Part shown: positions 52,337 to 62,810 of the stretch, one piece after another
Layout: every line of letters begins with the position of its first letter
Position numbering within the stretch: the stretch's first letter is position 1
NCBI RefSeq assembly: GCF_003286085.1
Contig: NW_020825289.1
Span: 434,001-498,000, forward strand
Length of the DNA stretch: 64,000 nt
Origin: Drosophila persimilis
Taxonomy: Eukaryota > Arthropoda > Insecta > Diptera > Drosophilidae
Direction: 5' to 3'
Program-made: the position numbers and the translations under genes
Notes under the pieces: generated by a model
Seen by the model: only the letters and a program-made list of their open reading frames with translations
What the model was told of the DNA's origin: nothing
Databases searched by the model: none

Positions 52337-52397
52337 TTACTCTTGCAGAAACAAACAAAAACAGCTGACCTGGTTCGAAAATATACAGCGTGATAAA
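52337..52397 (+). repeat. 61-bp target-site duplication, right copy
   Basis: Identical to 46789-46849; it abuts the first base of the LOA LINE. Confidence 0.92.
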
Positions 52398-52626
52398 AGA
52401 AGAACAAAATATTTATAAAGAAGACAGAAGCTAAATTACCCTGGTAATGGTGTAAGATTTATGTTAATCAACAATTATGTTTGCATCAATAGGTCTTCTA
52501 TTTTATTTCGTTCGAAACTGAAATTCGTTTTGATTAATTTGATATGAAAACATTTCGTCGAGGAAAATATTTTCGTTTTGAAAACGATAATGTGTTAATG
52601 TGAAAACGCCTAATTTTGAAAGAAAG
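52398..52626 (+). repeat. Repeat X copy 2
   Basis: Continues the target sequence. The words ATTTATAAAGAA, taaattaccctg, tttatgttaat and gcatcaataggtcttct, then aaaatattttcgttttgaaa and aatgtgaaaacg, are shared in order with 12787-12873 and 13776-13930. Here the two halves are continuous, while in the other copy a DINE-1 separates them. Confidence 0.6.
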
Positions 52627-53212
52627 GAGGGGGAACGTTGTGAATTGCTGCGGAGACCGCAACTCTACATTTATACCCGATACTTAGTCAGTATGGCTCC
52701 CCTCCGGCAGACGCCGCTACTACACCACAAAAAGTACGTGCGACAGAGACAGAAAATCAGTCTGAGCGTGTCGTCGGACGCTGCGTAGACACTACAAATT
52801 GATTTGGCTATAAAAATGATCCAGATTCAGCAATCTGGTAAATATGGTCCTATGATTGTGCGTTTTTAGTTTTCTCAAATCTTCAATATTATGGATGCCA
52901 CAGACTTTCGCTCTTTGTGGGGGCGGAAGTGGGCTAGGCGAAGTTTTAAAATATACTTTTAACAGTAACATATCACAGAAGTCCGGATATAAAATGTAGT
53001 TGCTCTAGTTCTTATAGTCTTTGAGCACTAGGCGCTAATAGGGACGGCCAGACGGACGGACAGACAGACAGACTGAGCTCAATCGACTCGGCTATTGATG
53101 CTGGTCAAGAATATATATACTTAATGGGAAACACGTCATTATGGACACTGCACAGATCTACTTTCCCCACAAATCTAATATACCCCTATACACTTCTTGA
53201 GTATCGGGTATA
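52627..53212 (-). mobile_element. DINE-1 (INE-1) Helitron-like copy 5
   Basis: Minus-oriented, with both ends: AGGGGGAACGTTGTGAATTG at the left and TTGAGTATCGGGTATA at the right. It includes the GACAGACAGACAGAC microsatellite (53053-53073) and core word caatcgactcggctattgat. It ends about 165 bp before Nipped-A exon 3. Confidence 0.9.
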
Positions 53213-53378
53213 AAAATGCTGCACATAGTTTTCTATGCTCCGATAGAAAACTTTCCGAATAGTTAAGTATATAAATACATTTATATAAATATAATATAAA
53301 TAAATATAATATAAATAGTTAAATCTATATCTTTTACATATACATTGTCTGTAATTTAATAATTTTCGCTTTATATAG

Positions 53379-53576
53379 ATACAACTTTTTTTAGGATTCG
53401 TCAAGGATATCTATACAAATCTACCCAACCATGTAACATCTATTTTTGAAACGTCAAACGATATCTGGTTAGGCGACTTAACGGAACTAAACTTGGAAAG
53501 TCTGTTACCCGAAGCCTATTCTGTCAAAACTATACATGTCGAAAAACAGCTTGATTCCAATTCCCAACAGCCTACT
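53379..53576 (+). CDS. Nipped-A: Nipped-A (TRRAP/Tra1) exon 3, 66 codons
   Basis: Starts after TTTATATAG at 53379 and reads IQLFLGFVKDIYTNLPNHVT, SIFETSNDIWLGDLTELNLE, LLPEAYSVKTIHVEKQLDSN and SQQPT. It ends at ACT 53576 before GTAAGT. TRRAP homology fixes the start: the word after exon 2 (NPE) is expected to be I(Q/H)(L/H)FL(G/D)FVK, which needs the acceptor at 53377-53378. A stronger-looking acceptor (CTTTTTTTTAG) lies inside the exon at 53384-53394, and using it would drop 16 nt and break the frame. It is in phase 0 with both neighbours. It is part of the N-terminal HEAT-repeat scaffold. Confidence 0.93.
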
Positions 53577-53924
53577 GTAAGTATAGCGTTCATTCGTAAG
53601 ACAAAGCCCATTTGCATCTTATGATATAACACCGCTTTTTTCTATGGATGTCGACCCTACAAGTCAGAAAAGTCTTTATCTAACAAGAGACCACATAAAG
53701 TATCCTGTCTATCGAAAAAGAATTTAGCCAAGGAGTTTTGTTTGTTTTTTTTATACCCGGTACTCAAAGAGTATAGGAGTATATTCGATCTTTGGTGATC
53801 GTGATCATTTTTTGTTCCGACCCCATAAAGTATACATATTCTGTGTGTTAGTTCTAGTTATAGTCATGTCGAAAACGTGAATTTTAATTAAATTTTTGTA
53901 TTATTATTATAATTCTTTTTTCAG
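53577..53924. other. Intron 3 with a DINE-1 end fragment
   Basis: Runs from GTAAGT to CTTTTTTCAG. It contains a short DINE-1 piece at 53752-53835 (TATACCCGGTACTCAAAGAG, then the GACCCCATAAAGTATA core word). Confidence 0.75.
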
Positions 53925-54091
53925 TATACCCTACTGCCTCGAGGAATATTATCCCTAAAAGTTTTACAAGAGCTTCCAATTATTGTAGTATTGATGTACC
54001 AAATATATAAGAATGCAGTCCATCAAGAGGTTTCTGAATTTATACCTTTAATATTGACCACCATTAATTTACAACCAACAGTCATACAACG
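53925..54091 (+). CDS. Nipped-A: Nipped-A (TRRAP/Tra1) exon 4, 55 codons plus 2 nt
   Basis: Follows AATTCTTTTTTCAG and reads YTLLPRGILSLKVLQELPII, VVLMYQIYKNAVHQEVSEF and IPLILTTINLQPTVIQ. This is a stretch nearly unchanged from flies to vertebrate TRRAP (LPRG.LSLKVL.ELPIIVVLMYQ). It ends in CG at 54091 before GTAAGT, phase 2. No continuation could be found to 64000, so the next exon lies beyond the window or past the sequence I can recognise. Only 36 bp separate its end from the left LTR of the BEL/Pao element. Confidence 0.95.
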
Positions 54092-54127
54092 GTAAGTACA
54101 ATGCTATCAATTGCTATCAAAGATAAG

Positions 54128-54490
54128 TGTTCAGTTGCAGAAATATGCTAAAGTAATAGTGTATAATACCCCTCGGCATAACACAGTGGCACCGTGACAC
54201 AGTGTTCTACGTAACATGCAATATAATACCTCACGACAACACACTTGCCACTGCAGTGAGTTCTGCTGACAATGCACTCTCTTCGCAGAGTGCGAAGACA
54301 GCGGGGCAGTTGCTGACCATCAAAATGTCGCAATTGGCCACCAGACACTAAAATAGTCCATAATACACAAAACATATATTTTACAGACTCAGCACTTTTG
54401 TACCTTTTGATTACCTATAAATAAGAATCATTTTTATCAATAATGTCAGTATCAGAAACAGTACTATAACTGCCTGTCACTCATCTTCCA
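54128..54490 (+). repeat. 5' LTR of the env-bearing BEL/Pao element (363 bp)
   Basis: Starts TGTTCAGTTGCAGAAATATG and ends CTCATCTTCCA. It includes a block (tgagttctgctgacaatgca and on) missing from the right LTR. The two are otherwise nearly identical. Confidence 0.88.
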
Positions 54491-54493
54491 AAG

Positions 54494-55285
54494 ATGAAAA
54501 AGATGTGGTATCTTAAAACCACCCTTACCGGCGCGGCAGAAAGATTGATTCGACATATCGATCTAAAGGAAGAAAATTATGAAGCCGCTTGGGAAATACT
54601 AGTTGACGCATACAAAAATCCCAGAGATGTGTCGAATACGGTACTGAACCGCTTCCTCAATCACCAAACAATTAATGACGAACCCAAGTCATTAAAAGAG
54701 TTGTATATAACAACCATAGAATCCCTTGCATCACTAAAGGGATTAGGCATCAATGTATGTACATGGGATCCGATATTGATTGCCATTATCAGAAACAAAC
54801 TGGATGTAACAAATAAGGCCTTGTATGAGCAATCATTGGGAAGCTCAAAGGACATTCAGGCGCTGGATACGATTCTTCAGTTCTTGGAGCAAAGAATTCG
54901 GGTTCTAGGAACCAGTAAGAAGCCACCAGCATCAAGGAGAGACCCAAGAGGCACGACATGTGCATCAGCAAACACAGGAAGAGCGCGAGCACCCTTATGC
55001 ACATTCTACAAGAAAGCAAGCCATTGGCTCTACGGATGCGAAGAATTTCGCTCCAAATCTCCATCAGAACGACTAAATTGGGTACAAAAACAAAAAATGT
55101 GCGTTAATTGTTTTAGAACAAATCACAAAACAAACGCATGCCCTGGTCGAAACTGCTTCAAGTGTGACAAGAAGCACAACACAATGCTACATTTGGAAAC
55201 AGCATCAGGCGCAGCAACAAAATCAAGAGGCCCGGTTGGTGCAGCAAGTAACAATAGTTACAATCTTCTGCCCCAGCAAAGGTGA
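54494..55285 (+). pseudogene. BEL/Pao gag, N-terminally truncated
   Basis: The 263-codon frame starts inside the capsid region (MKKMWYLKTTLTGAAERLIR, where a full Gag has about 150 residues before it). NYEAAWEILVDAYKNPRD is the Pao gag core. Two zinc-binding blocks close it: CTFYKKASHWLYGC and CVNCFRTNHKTNACPGRNCF, then CDKKHNTMLH. The frame ends 3 bases into the protease frame, so a one-base change has split the polyprotein. It begins 3 bp after the LTR. Confidence 0.8.
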
Positions 55286-55917
55286 CAGTAGAAGCCGACA
55301 ACGGGCAGGTTGCTAATTTCAGAGCACTGCTAGATTCAGGATCACAGATAAACTTGATCTCTGAACGAATGGCATCAATGTTGTCACTCAAACTAAAAGA
55401 CACAACATTACGGATCGAAGGAATTGGATGTCAATCAAAGACCAGCAGAGCACGAGTAAATGTGCTCATGAAATCCCTTCACAATGGTTTTACGCAAAGA
55501 ATTGAAGCTTTCGTATTACCACAGATAATAGCTGATCAACCAGCTCAGGCACTCGATTCAGAGAGCTTAAACGTACCAAGCAAGATCTCACTGGCAGATC
55601 CAAACTTCCATAAGCCAGGCAAAATCGACATGCTAATCGGAGCCGAGCATTACTACTCGCTGCTGCTACCAGATCAACAGCAGCTAAGGACCGTTGCTAC
55701 AAAATACGAAACTGGGATGGATTGTGGCAGGAAAAGTCAAATCTGCCCACAATTCCTCACCCATTTGTGCAACGGACGTAAACGAGCTCATGGAAAGATT
55801 CTGAACTCTGTACAATCTAGAGACGGAAGACAAACCACGCACTCCAGAGGAAGCACGGTGCGAAGCTCATTTTTACAGAAAATCTTCAGACAGCTTCAGA
55901 CGGCCGTTTTATTGTAA
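55282..55917 (+). pseudogene. BEL/Pao protease and linker
   Basis: Reads ANFRALLDSGSQINLISERM, with an intact DSG active site, then LNVPSKISLADPNFHKPGKI and DMLIGAEHYYSLLLPDQQQL. After that the frame drifts out of the expected linker at about 55690-55720, so the RT lead-in is read in other frames. Confidence 0.8.
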
Positions 55918-56820
55918 AGCTCCCATTTTCCGAACACCCTTCAGCCCTGGGGGAGTCGTTGGAAACCGCAACAAAAAGATTCCCAGCGTTGGAGCGGCGA
56001 AGCTCAACAGAAACTTGGAAGAGTTATGTGGACTTCATGGAAGAGTATGAAGGACTAGGACATGAAGATTGTGCCAGCATGAAAAGTTCCCAAAAGTTCA
56101 TTCCACATCATTGTGTACTCAAACCTGAGAGCACCACCACAAAGCTTCGGGTAGTATTCGATGCCTCATGCAAATCAGCCAGCGGAAAATCTTTGAACGA
56201 CATTCTGCAGGCTGGACCCACCGTTCAGAGCGAACCTATGTCTATTCTGCTACGATTTCGAATTCATAAGTACGTATTCACAGCGGACATAGAAAAGATG
56301 TACCGGCAAGTGTGGATGAATCCGGAGGATCAATTCCATCAGATGATAGTCTGGAGAAACAATCCATCAGAAGAGATCAGGTACTATTGCCTGAAAACAG
56401 TAACATGCGACAACAGCTGCTCCGTTCCTAGCAACGAAATGTCTGGATCATTTGGCAATACAATACAAAGACAGACTACCAGTCGGATCAACAACATTAA
56501 TAACAGATTTCTATGTTGACGACTGTCTAACTGGAGCAAACACGATTCCAGAGGCAATTCATGTTCAACAAGAACTAAATAAGATATTGCTACCGTCCGG
56601 ATTCAAATTGCGCAAGTGGTGCTCCAACAATGAGCAACTTCTCCAAGGAATCCCCAAAGAGGATATTTTAACCGATGTAAAACTAGGAGAGACACTAGAG
56701 CTCTACAGCGTGAAAACTCTGGGTCTCATCTGGATGCCGAAGAAGGATACATTGTGTGGACGAATACAGAAAAGCCAGGCTACACGCATCACCAAACGGG
56801 GCTCTGCGCAGAAGAACTGA
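55918..56820 (+). pseudogene. BEL/Pao reverse transcriptase, broken
   Basis: The frame at 55959-56519 reads HHCVLKPESTTTKLRVVFDA, then RIHKYVFTADIEKMYRQVWM with the first catalytic Asp, and MIVWRNNPSEEIRYY. After a frame change 56452-56820 gives ITDFYVDDCLTGANTIPEAI, the YVDD box, and KTLGLIWMPKKDTLCGRI. At about 56815 the sequence leaps to the region before integrase, deleting the RT end and RNase H. Confidence 0.82.
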
Positions 56821-58260
56821 CTCACGCCCGCACTATAATCCTGCGAACCATACAACAAGTCGAGTTTACAGCAGAGTTAAAACAGTTCCAACGCTATAAG
56901 ACTGTGGATAGAAAGAGCTCGATCATATCGTTATCTCCCTTCCTAGGAGACGATGAGCTCATCCGAGTTGGTGGTAGACTTGAAGAAGCTCTACTTCCAT
57001 ACAACGCAAAACACCCAGTTTTGCTGCCTTACAATGACCCAATCGTCAAAATGATCTTGCGGGAGCTACATGAGGAGAACATGCATTGTGGTGCTCAAGC
57101 ATTAAGGGCAATCGCAAGACAACAAAATTGGATTATCAATGACAAGACAATGGCTAGAAGCATCATCCACAGCTGTGTTAGATGCACCAAGGCTAGACCA
57201 AAGCTGATGAACCAGATCATGGGCAATCTCCCAGCACAACGAGTCACACTAGCACGCCCGTTTCTTAATGCAGGCGTCGACTACTGTGGACCAATCTCGA
57301 TCCACCATAAGATCCGAGGCAAAAGACCAGATAAGGCATTCATCGCCGTGTTCTGCTGCTTTTCCACAAAGGCAGTACACCTGGAGCTGGTAAGCGACCT
57401 ACCACAGATGCATTCTTGGCCGCCCTGCGTCGATTCTTAAGCAGACGTGGGAAGTGCCAAACTATTCATTGCGACAATGCAACGAACTTTGTGGGTGCAA
57501 ACAACCAGCTTAAAGAATTAGAAGACTCTATATTCAGCTCAAAGGCAAGTGCTCTGATCACGAATCATTGCAACAAAAAACAAGTGGATTTTAAATTCAT
57601 TCCTCCCAGGGCTCCATCGTTTGGCGACCTCTGGGAAGCGGCGGTAAAATCAGCAAAAAAGCTGTTGATAACAACCACCAACACAGCCTCATTGACATTT
57701 GAAGAACTAAACACAGTGATAATCGAAATTGAAGCAATTCTCAATTCTCGACCCATCACTCCAATGTCAAATGATCCCACTGATACAACAGCGCTCACCC
57801 CAGGACACTTCTTGATTGGTGAACCATTGACAACGAATCCTGACGTCAATACTGATCATCAAGGAAGAACATTGGTCAAGCGCTGGGAATTGGTATCGCA
57901 CCTAAAGCATTCATTCTGGAAACAATGGTCTACAGAATACCTCCAAGAATTGCAAGCTCGGCATAAATGGAAGACCGCTTCACCAAACGTACCTGAAGGA
58001 TTATTACTTTTGGTTAAAGAAGACAACCTTCCTGTAATGAAGTGGCCAATGGGTCGCATCATTAAGACATATCCTGGACAGGACAACCACGTACGAGTGG
58101 TTGACGTTAAGACAGCATCTGGCGTATACAAGCGCCCGATCACTCGTCTAGCGCCGCTCTTTCCAGAAGATGTGGCAATCAAACGTTCCCACAACGTGAT
58201 CAGTGACACCACGGAGAGTAATGAGCCACCCAAACAGCGAACAACAAAATTGTCACCTAC
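56754..58260 (+). pseudogene. BEL/Pao integrase, one frameshift
   Basis: The frame to 57440 has the HHCC zinc-binding part (LRELHEENMHCGAQALRAIA, then CVRCTKARPK) and NAGVDYCGPISIHHKIRG with the first catalytic Asp. A one-base change at about 57415 shifts to the frame 57416-58645: IHCDNATNFVGANNQLKEL (second Asp), PSFGDLWEAAVKSAKK (Glu), LNSRPITPMSNDPTDTTAL, and the C-terminal domain (NHVRVVDVKTASGVYKRPIT). All three catalytic acids are present, but in two frames. Confidence 0.85.
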
Positions 58261-60612
58261 ATTAACATCAACATTAGGGGTGCTGTTGCTCATGCTTCCA
58301 TTAGCGTTGTCACAGTCAATAAATGTGACACAATTCGCAAACAAGCCTGGAATATTCTATGAGAAACTTGGAACATCAAGAATAGCAACGTCTGAGTGGA
58401 CCATGATCTTATACCATGACTTGGACCCATATTGGAAGAATATGCAACTAATGTCTGCTGGAATTTCAGAGTTACGATACATGTGCCCTGAACTAAATGA
58501 GGGGGAACGTTGTGAGTTGCTGCGGAGACCGCAACTCTACATTTATACCCGATACTTAGTCAGTATGGCGCTCCTCAGGCAGACACCGCTAATATTAAAC
58601 GATACGACAAAGAGTGCGTGCGAGAAAGACAGAAAATCAGTCTGATCGTGACGTCGGGAGCTGCGTAGCTACTGCAAATTGATTTCTTGCTTTTGGCTAA
58701 AAAAATGATCCGATCTGATCCAGACTCAGCAGTCTGATAGATATGGTCATTCTCTATGATTCTGCGTTTTTAGTTTTCTCGAATCTGTAATATTGTGGAT
58801 GCCACAGATTTTCGTCCTTTGTGGGGGCGGAAGTGGGCGTAGCGAAGTTTTGAAATATTTTTGTAGCAGTGACATATCACAGAAGTCTGGATCCAAAACA
58901 TCGTTGCTCTAGCTCTTATAGTCCTTGAGCACTAGGCGCTGAAGGGGACGGACAGACGGACAGGCAGACATGGCTCAATCGACTCGGCTATTGATGCTGA
59001 TCAAGAATATATCTACTTTATGGGGTCGGCAACGATTCCTTCTGGATGTTACACACATCAACTTTTACCACAAATCTAATATACCCCAATACTCATTTTG
59101 AGTATCGGGTATAAAAATGTTCCGGCATGTAACTCAATAGTTCAACACTTTCAATATGTGTATAACGAGCTACAAACAGGAAGCGTTTTAATGAAAAACT
59201 TTCGAAAACGCAGATCGCCGCTGGATATCATAGCAAATGTAGCAAGCAGTCTTTTTGGTGTTCTCGACGCAAAATACGCAGAGGAGATGACTCAAGTAAT
59301 TGAGAAAGTGAAAACCAATGAAGACTTTTTACTACATCTGCTCCAACACCAAACATCAATTGTCGACGCGACAATAAACGTAGTCAGAAAAGACAAGGTA
59401 ACAACTGACAATCGCCTAAAAATTTTGGAAGAGAATGTGGCTACTATCAACCGAGAAAGAGGGTCATATCACAGCGATCATCTGACTCAAGCGTACTTAG
59501 GACTAATAGCAGAATAAACCCAGCTCACAACAACTCTTCAACGAATGCAGTCCGACATATCTGATGTCCTAATCGGTATTCATCATCGGAGAATAAGCCC
59601 CACGCTGGTGTCTCCCGAGCAACTAAGAGACCAACTAAACCAGATACGGGATCATTTGCCACAAGATCAAATACTGCCGGTCACAACGAAGGAGGTGATT
59701 AAACCATACAGAATCATGCGAGCCGAAGGAACCCCGACTGCAAAACAAGTCATCTTCAAGGTGACGCTACCGCTGGTCTCAACAGCTCAGCTCGAAGTCT
59801 TCAGCATCATCCCAATTCCGTTTTGGGATTCAACAAGCTGGAGTCTATTGGACCTCAGAACCACCATAGTAACGGTTAACATCCACCGAGACCAGTTCAT
59901 GGGCACTACCCAAGAGGAATTCCGACGTTGTCTTAAAGTACACAACGAGGAGTTCATCTGCTTTGACCATCAGACGATCTTCAATGTGGACAATCGCTGT
60001 GAGTTTCAACTGTTTAACAATAAAACAGAAACACTGTGTCAGGTAACACACATAAAGGCTGACACGGTGTGGATAAAAACTCAGCATCCAAATAAATGGA
60101 TCTTCGCAACGCATTCTACAACTAAACTTCAAGCAGTATGCAACGGACTTCCGTCAACCATAACACTGGAAGGAACTGGTCTACTCTCCATGTCCCCTGG
60201 TTGCACTGCTCGCAATACTGAAGTAAGCATCAGCACCTTCAGCATCACAATCAGCGAAATAAAATCGACTTACACTCGGTTTGGTGACGTGGGCCCACCG
60301 GAGACATCACCCTCGCCACCAATGTGGCAACTGAAGAACCAGACATCAGACTTTCTTCAAGAACTTGATGGTCTACACCAGCAACTATCAGCCATCAATC
60401 ATCACGAGCTGCCACACTATCTCACCACCGTGCAGCACCATCAACTCGCTGCTTATGCAGCCCTAGCAAAATCAATTCTATTGATCATTGCCTTCATCTT
60501 CCGGAAGAAGTATCAACTATGGAAACCAAGGCCGTCAAATCCCGATCCAGCCATGTCATCACCCCCTATACCCCTTGCACGCCGGTTTACCGTCGACTTG
60601 AACGATGGTTGA
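58261..60612 (+). pseudogene. Env-like glycoprotein gene, split by DINE-1 and a stop
   Basis: Continues in the integrase frame with a hydrophobic signal-like stretch (LGVLLLMLPLALSQS), then the surface part up to 58498, where DINE-1 copy 6 is inserted. It resumes at about 59114. A basic RKRRSPLD site near 59209 precedes a fusion-peptide-like segment and a helical region, the order seen in insect F-like envelope proteins. An in-frame TAA lies at 59515. The last frame (59545-60612) ends with a membrane anchor (AAYAALAKSILLIIAFIF) and a short tail. This old copy cannot make a full protein. Confidence 0.78.
58499..59113 (-). mobile_element. DINE-1 (INE-1) Helitron-like copy 6, inside env
   Basis: Minus-oriented with both ends (GAGGGGGAACGTTGTGAGTT at left; ATTTTGAGTATCGGGTATA at right). 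It includes the TGCGGAGACCGCA hairpin, the GACGGACAGACGGACAGG microsatellite and the core word. It splits the env-like gene with no sign of duplicated target bases, as expected for Helitrons. Confidence 0.92.
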
Positions 60613-60636
60613 ACACAGTTTCAACGGCCGGGAGAA

Positions 60637-60962
60637 TGTTCAGTTGCAGAAATATGCTTAAGTAATAGTGTATAATACCCGTCGGCATAACACAGTGGCA
60701 CCGTGACACAGTGTTCTACGTAACATGCAATATAATACCTCACGTCAACACACTAGCCACTGCAGCGAAGACAGCGGGGCAGTTGCTGACCATCAAAATG
60801 TCGCAATTGACCACCAGACACTAAAATTATCCATAATACACAAAACATATATTTTACAGACTCAGCACTTTTGTACCTTTTGATTACCTATAAATAAGAA
60901 TCATTATATCAATAAAGTCAGTATCAGAAACAGTACCATAACGGCCTGTCACTCATCTTCCA
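60637..60962 (+). repeat. 3' LTR of the env-bearing BEL/Pao element (326 bp)
   Basis: Same start and end as the left LTR, with about 37 fewer bases around 60761. Confidence 0.88.
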
Positions 60963-61200
60963 TCGCAATCATCCGAGGCTGTCGCCGTGTCTTTAGACCC
61001 TCCCTTGCGCATCGTAGGATACCCACTCCGCAGTCCAACTTTTTCAAGTTCTAGTCGCGACGACCAAACTGTAGACTGTTTATGTACCGTATGCAACCCA
61101 GCTTCCTACACACACACACACACACACATTAACACTAAGCTCTATTGATCGATATTCTTAAACTCGACATACCCAAGTAAAAATTTTATATGTAAAAATG
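60963..61200 (+). repeat. Repeat Y copy 2 and a CA microsatellite
   Basis: 61012-61090 matches repeat Y (6836-6740 on the minus strand): TAGGATACCCACTCCGCAGT and gcgacgaccaaactgtagac. The run at 61108-61128 is (CA)n. No gene seen. Confidence 0.65.
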
Positions 61201-62810
61201 GAATATATGTACATACATATCCGAGTTGAGTACATGTATTCAATTCGGTTGCTCATTCTCATACAGAATGAGAAGATCCTCTGCGCATACCTACCCGTCT
61301 ATGCGTCTGAATATCGAAGGGGTCAATTCATAGTATTTCGAATGCTTTCGTTAGGGCCGACCCCCATTACCCATGACGCAGAGCAGAGCCTGACGCTGAG
61401 TCTGGTCCATTAGCTTTCTAAAATAGGTCGTTTAAGTCGTTTTTCATCTCGACTTCCTGCAGAGAGTGGACAGTTTCAATGTTCTGTAGAACTTCCATAT
61501 GTGAAACCACCATTATTCAAAGAAAACTCTCGACAGATGAAGACTTCGACATGTATACAAAATTCAAGATAAAGACGTTCGAGTTATGGAAGCTCAACGT
61601 ATATTGATATATAGTGCTGGATAATTGTATCTAGGAAGATGCTCCCAGTTAAGGAAAGTCCGAAGATCCAATTCTCGATTTTGTGTTCGCAGTCTCTGGT
61701 ATCAACTATAAAGTTCCAGGAGATCAAAAAGAATTTGATGAAATTAATCGTTGGAGGAAGCAGTGGTTTGACAGCTTCAACTGTCGTTCCATCATGCCAG
61801 ACGCGGTCATAGAGAAACACGTATCAGCATTTCTTCTTTCTGACTGTTGTCGCAGCAGTCTTAAATGTACACCGGTCGAGGGAGTCTTGCTCGCTAAAAC
61901 TTTTTCCCCAGAGAATACTTCCTACGAAACAGCTCCGAGTCCTATGTGGCCCTCATTGAAAAGCTCGTGCTGGGCAAAAATCTCTTTTATGGTTTCGTGA
62001 TGTGTGAACAGGTGACGTACGTAAATTTGAGGTGTTGTCCCACTCCCGATATAAAGTAAACATCCCTAAAACTGGTGACGCAATGATGAATGGTGGAATT
62101 TTCTGGGTGAAATTAAATCCAAAACAACATTGCGGACATCAGGATCAACTGGAATATCCACGGTTTGAGTGTGTTTGTTGGCTTCAATGGTGTTGGTGGT
62201 ATTTAATTCAGGGTCGAATTAAAGGAGGCCGATCCTCCTTACCGAGCAGCGCGATAGTTGGGTGTAAAGGAGGCCAAATATACATGCCAGCTGATGTTAA
62301 AGTGAGTTTCGCTAATAAAGGATTTTGTCTTCGTTGTTATTTTTGATGAAGCCTTCGAGTTCACAGGGCTTTGTCTATCTAGAATGCAATGTTGACTGCA
62401 ATATAAGTCATGCTTATTCTTCTTAGTTGAAACATAAGCATAAAAACAAAGCCATCATTTTATCTATTACAAAAATGAGTTGTTCAAACCCTTGATAACC
62501 TGTGTCCTTGTAAAAATGTCGTAATGTTTGATAGCTGCGACGATTAGCTCGAGACCGGGTCCTATGCAGCAAGCTTAGACGCGACGAGAGAGTACGATAG
62601 AGCGAGAGCGTTAGAGCTTCTCAGGACTGCTGCTAAGCCGAGTACGAAAGATCGATAGAGACTATATAAAGGTACGAAATAATTCCACTGCGGTACCAAA
62701 TGATTTTTACATTGGGCATTGCAAATAACTAACAACATATGAATTTTCTTTGGGCCTCACTATTATCTATAATTTATAATATTTATGCTGCTTGACCCGA
62801 TCCGAAAAAC
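61201..62810. other. Unassigned intron 4 sequence
   Basis: Includes a 105-codon plus frame (61683-62000) reading NYKVPGDQKEFDEINRWRKQ and SIMPDAVIEKHVSAFLL, which looks partly protein-like but matches no family I recognise, and an adjoining 104-codon frame (62032-62346). A promoter-like stretch (GACTATATAAAGGTACG at about 62660) follows GAGA-rich sequence (62590-62640), as in LTRs, but no partner LTR was found. Confidence 0.4.

Larger units (their letters stand above)
54128..60962 (+). mobile_element. BEL/Pao retrotransposon with env, two LTRs, internal deletions and a DINE-1
   Basis: LTRs at 54128-54490 and 60637-60962 (TG...CA) enclose gag (partial), protease, RT, an RNase H gap, integrase and an env-like gene, in the same order as env-bearing BEL elements such as roo. 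The frames break at several places. DINE-1 copy 6 splits env. The left LTR directly abuts the middle of gag, so PBS, leader and the gag N-terminus are gone. The 5 bp outside the LTRs (ATAAG and TCGCA) differ, so no target duplication frames it. Confidence 0.88.

Noticed and set aside
53395-53576. Exon 3 starting at the acceptor AG at 53394
   Set aside because: It would shift the frame relative to exon 2 and drop the conserved I-Q-L-F-L codons. The upstream AG at 53378 keeps the frame.
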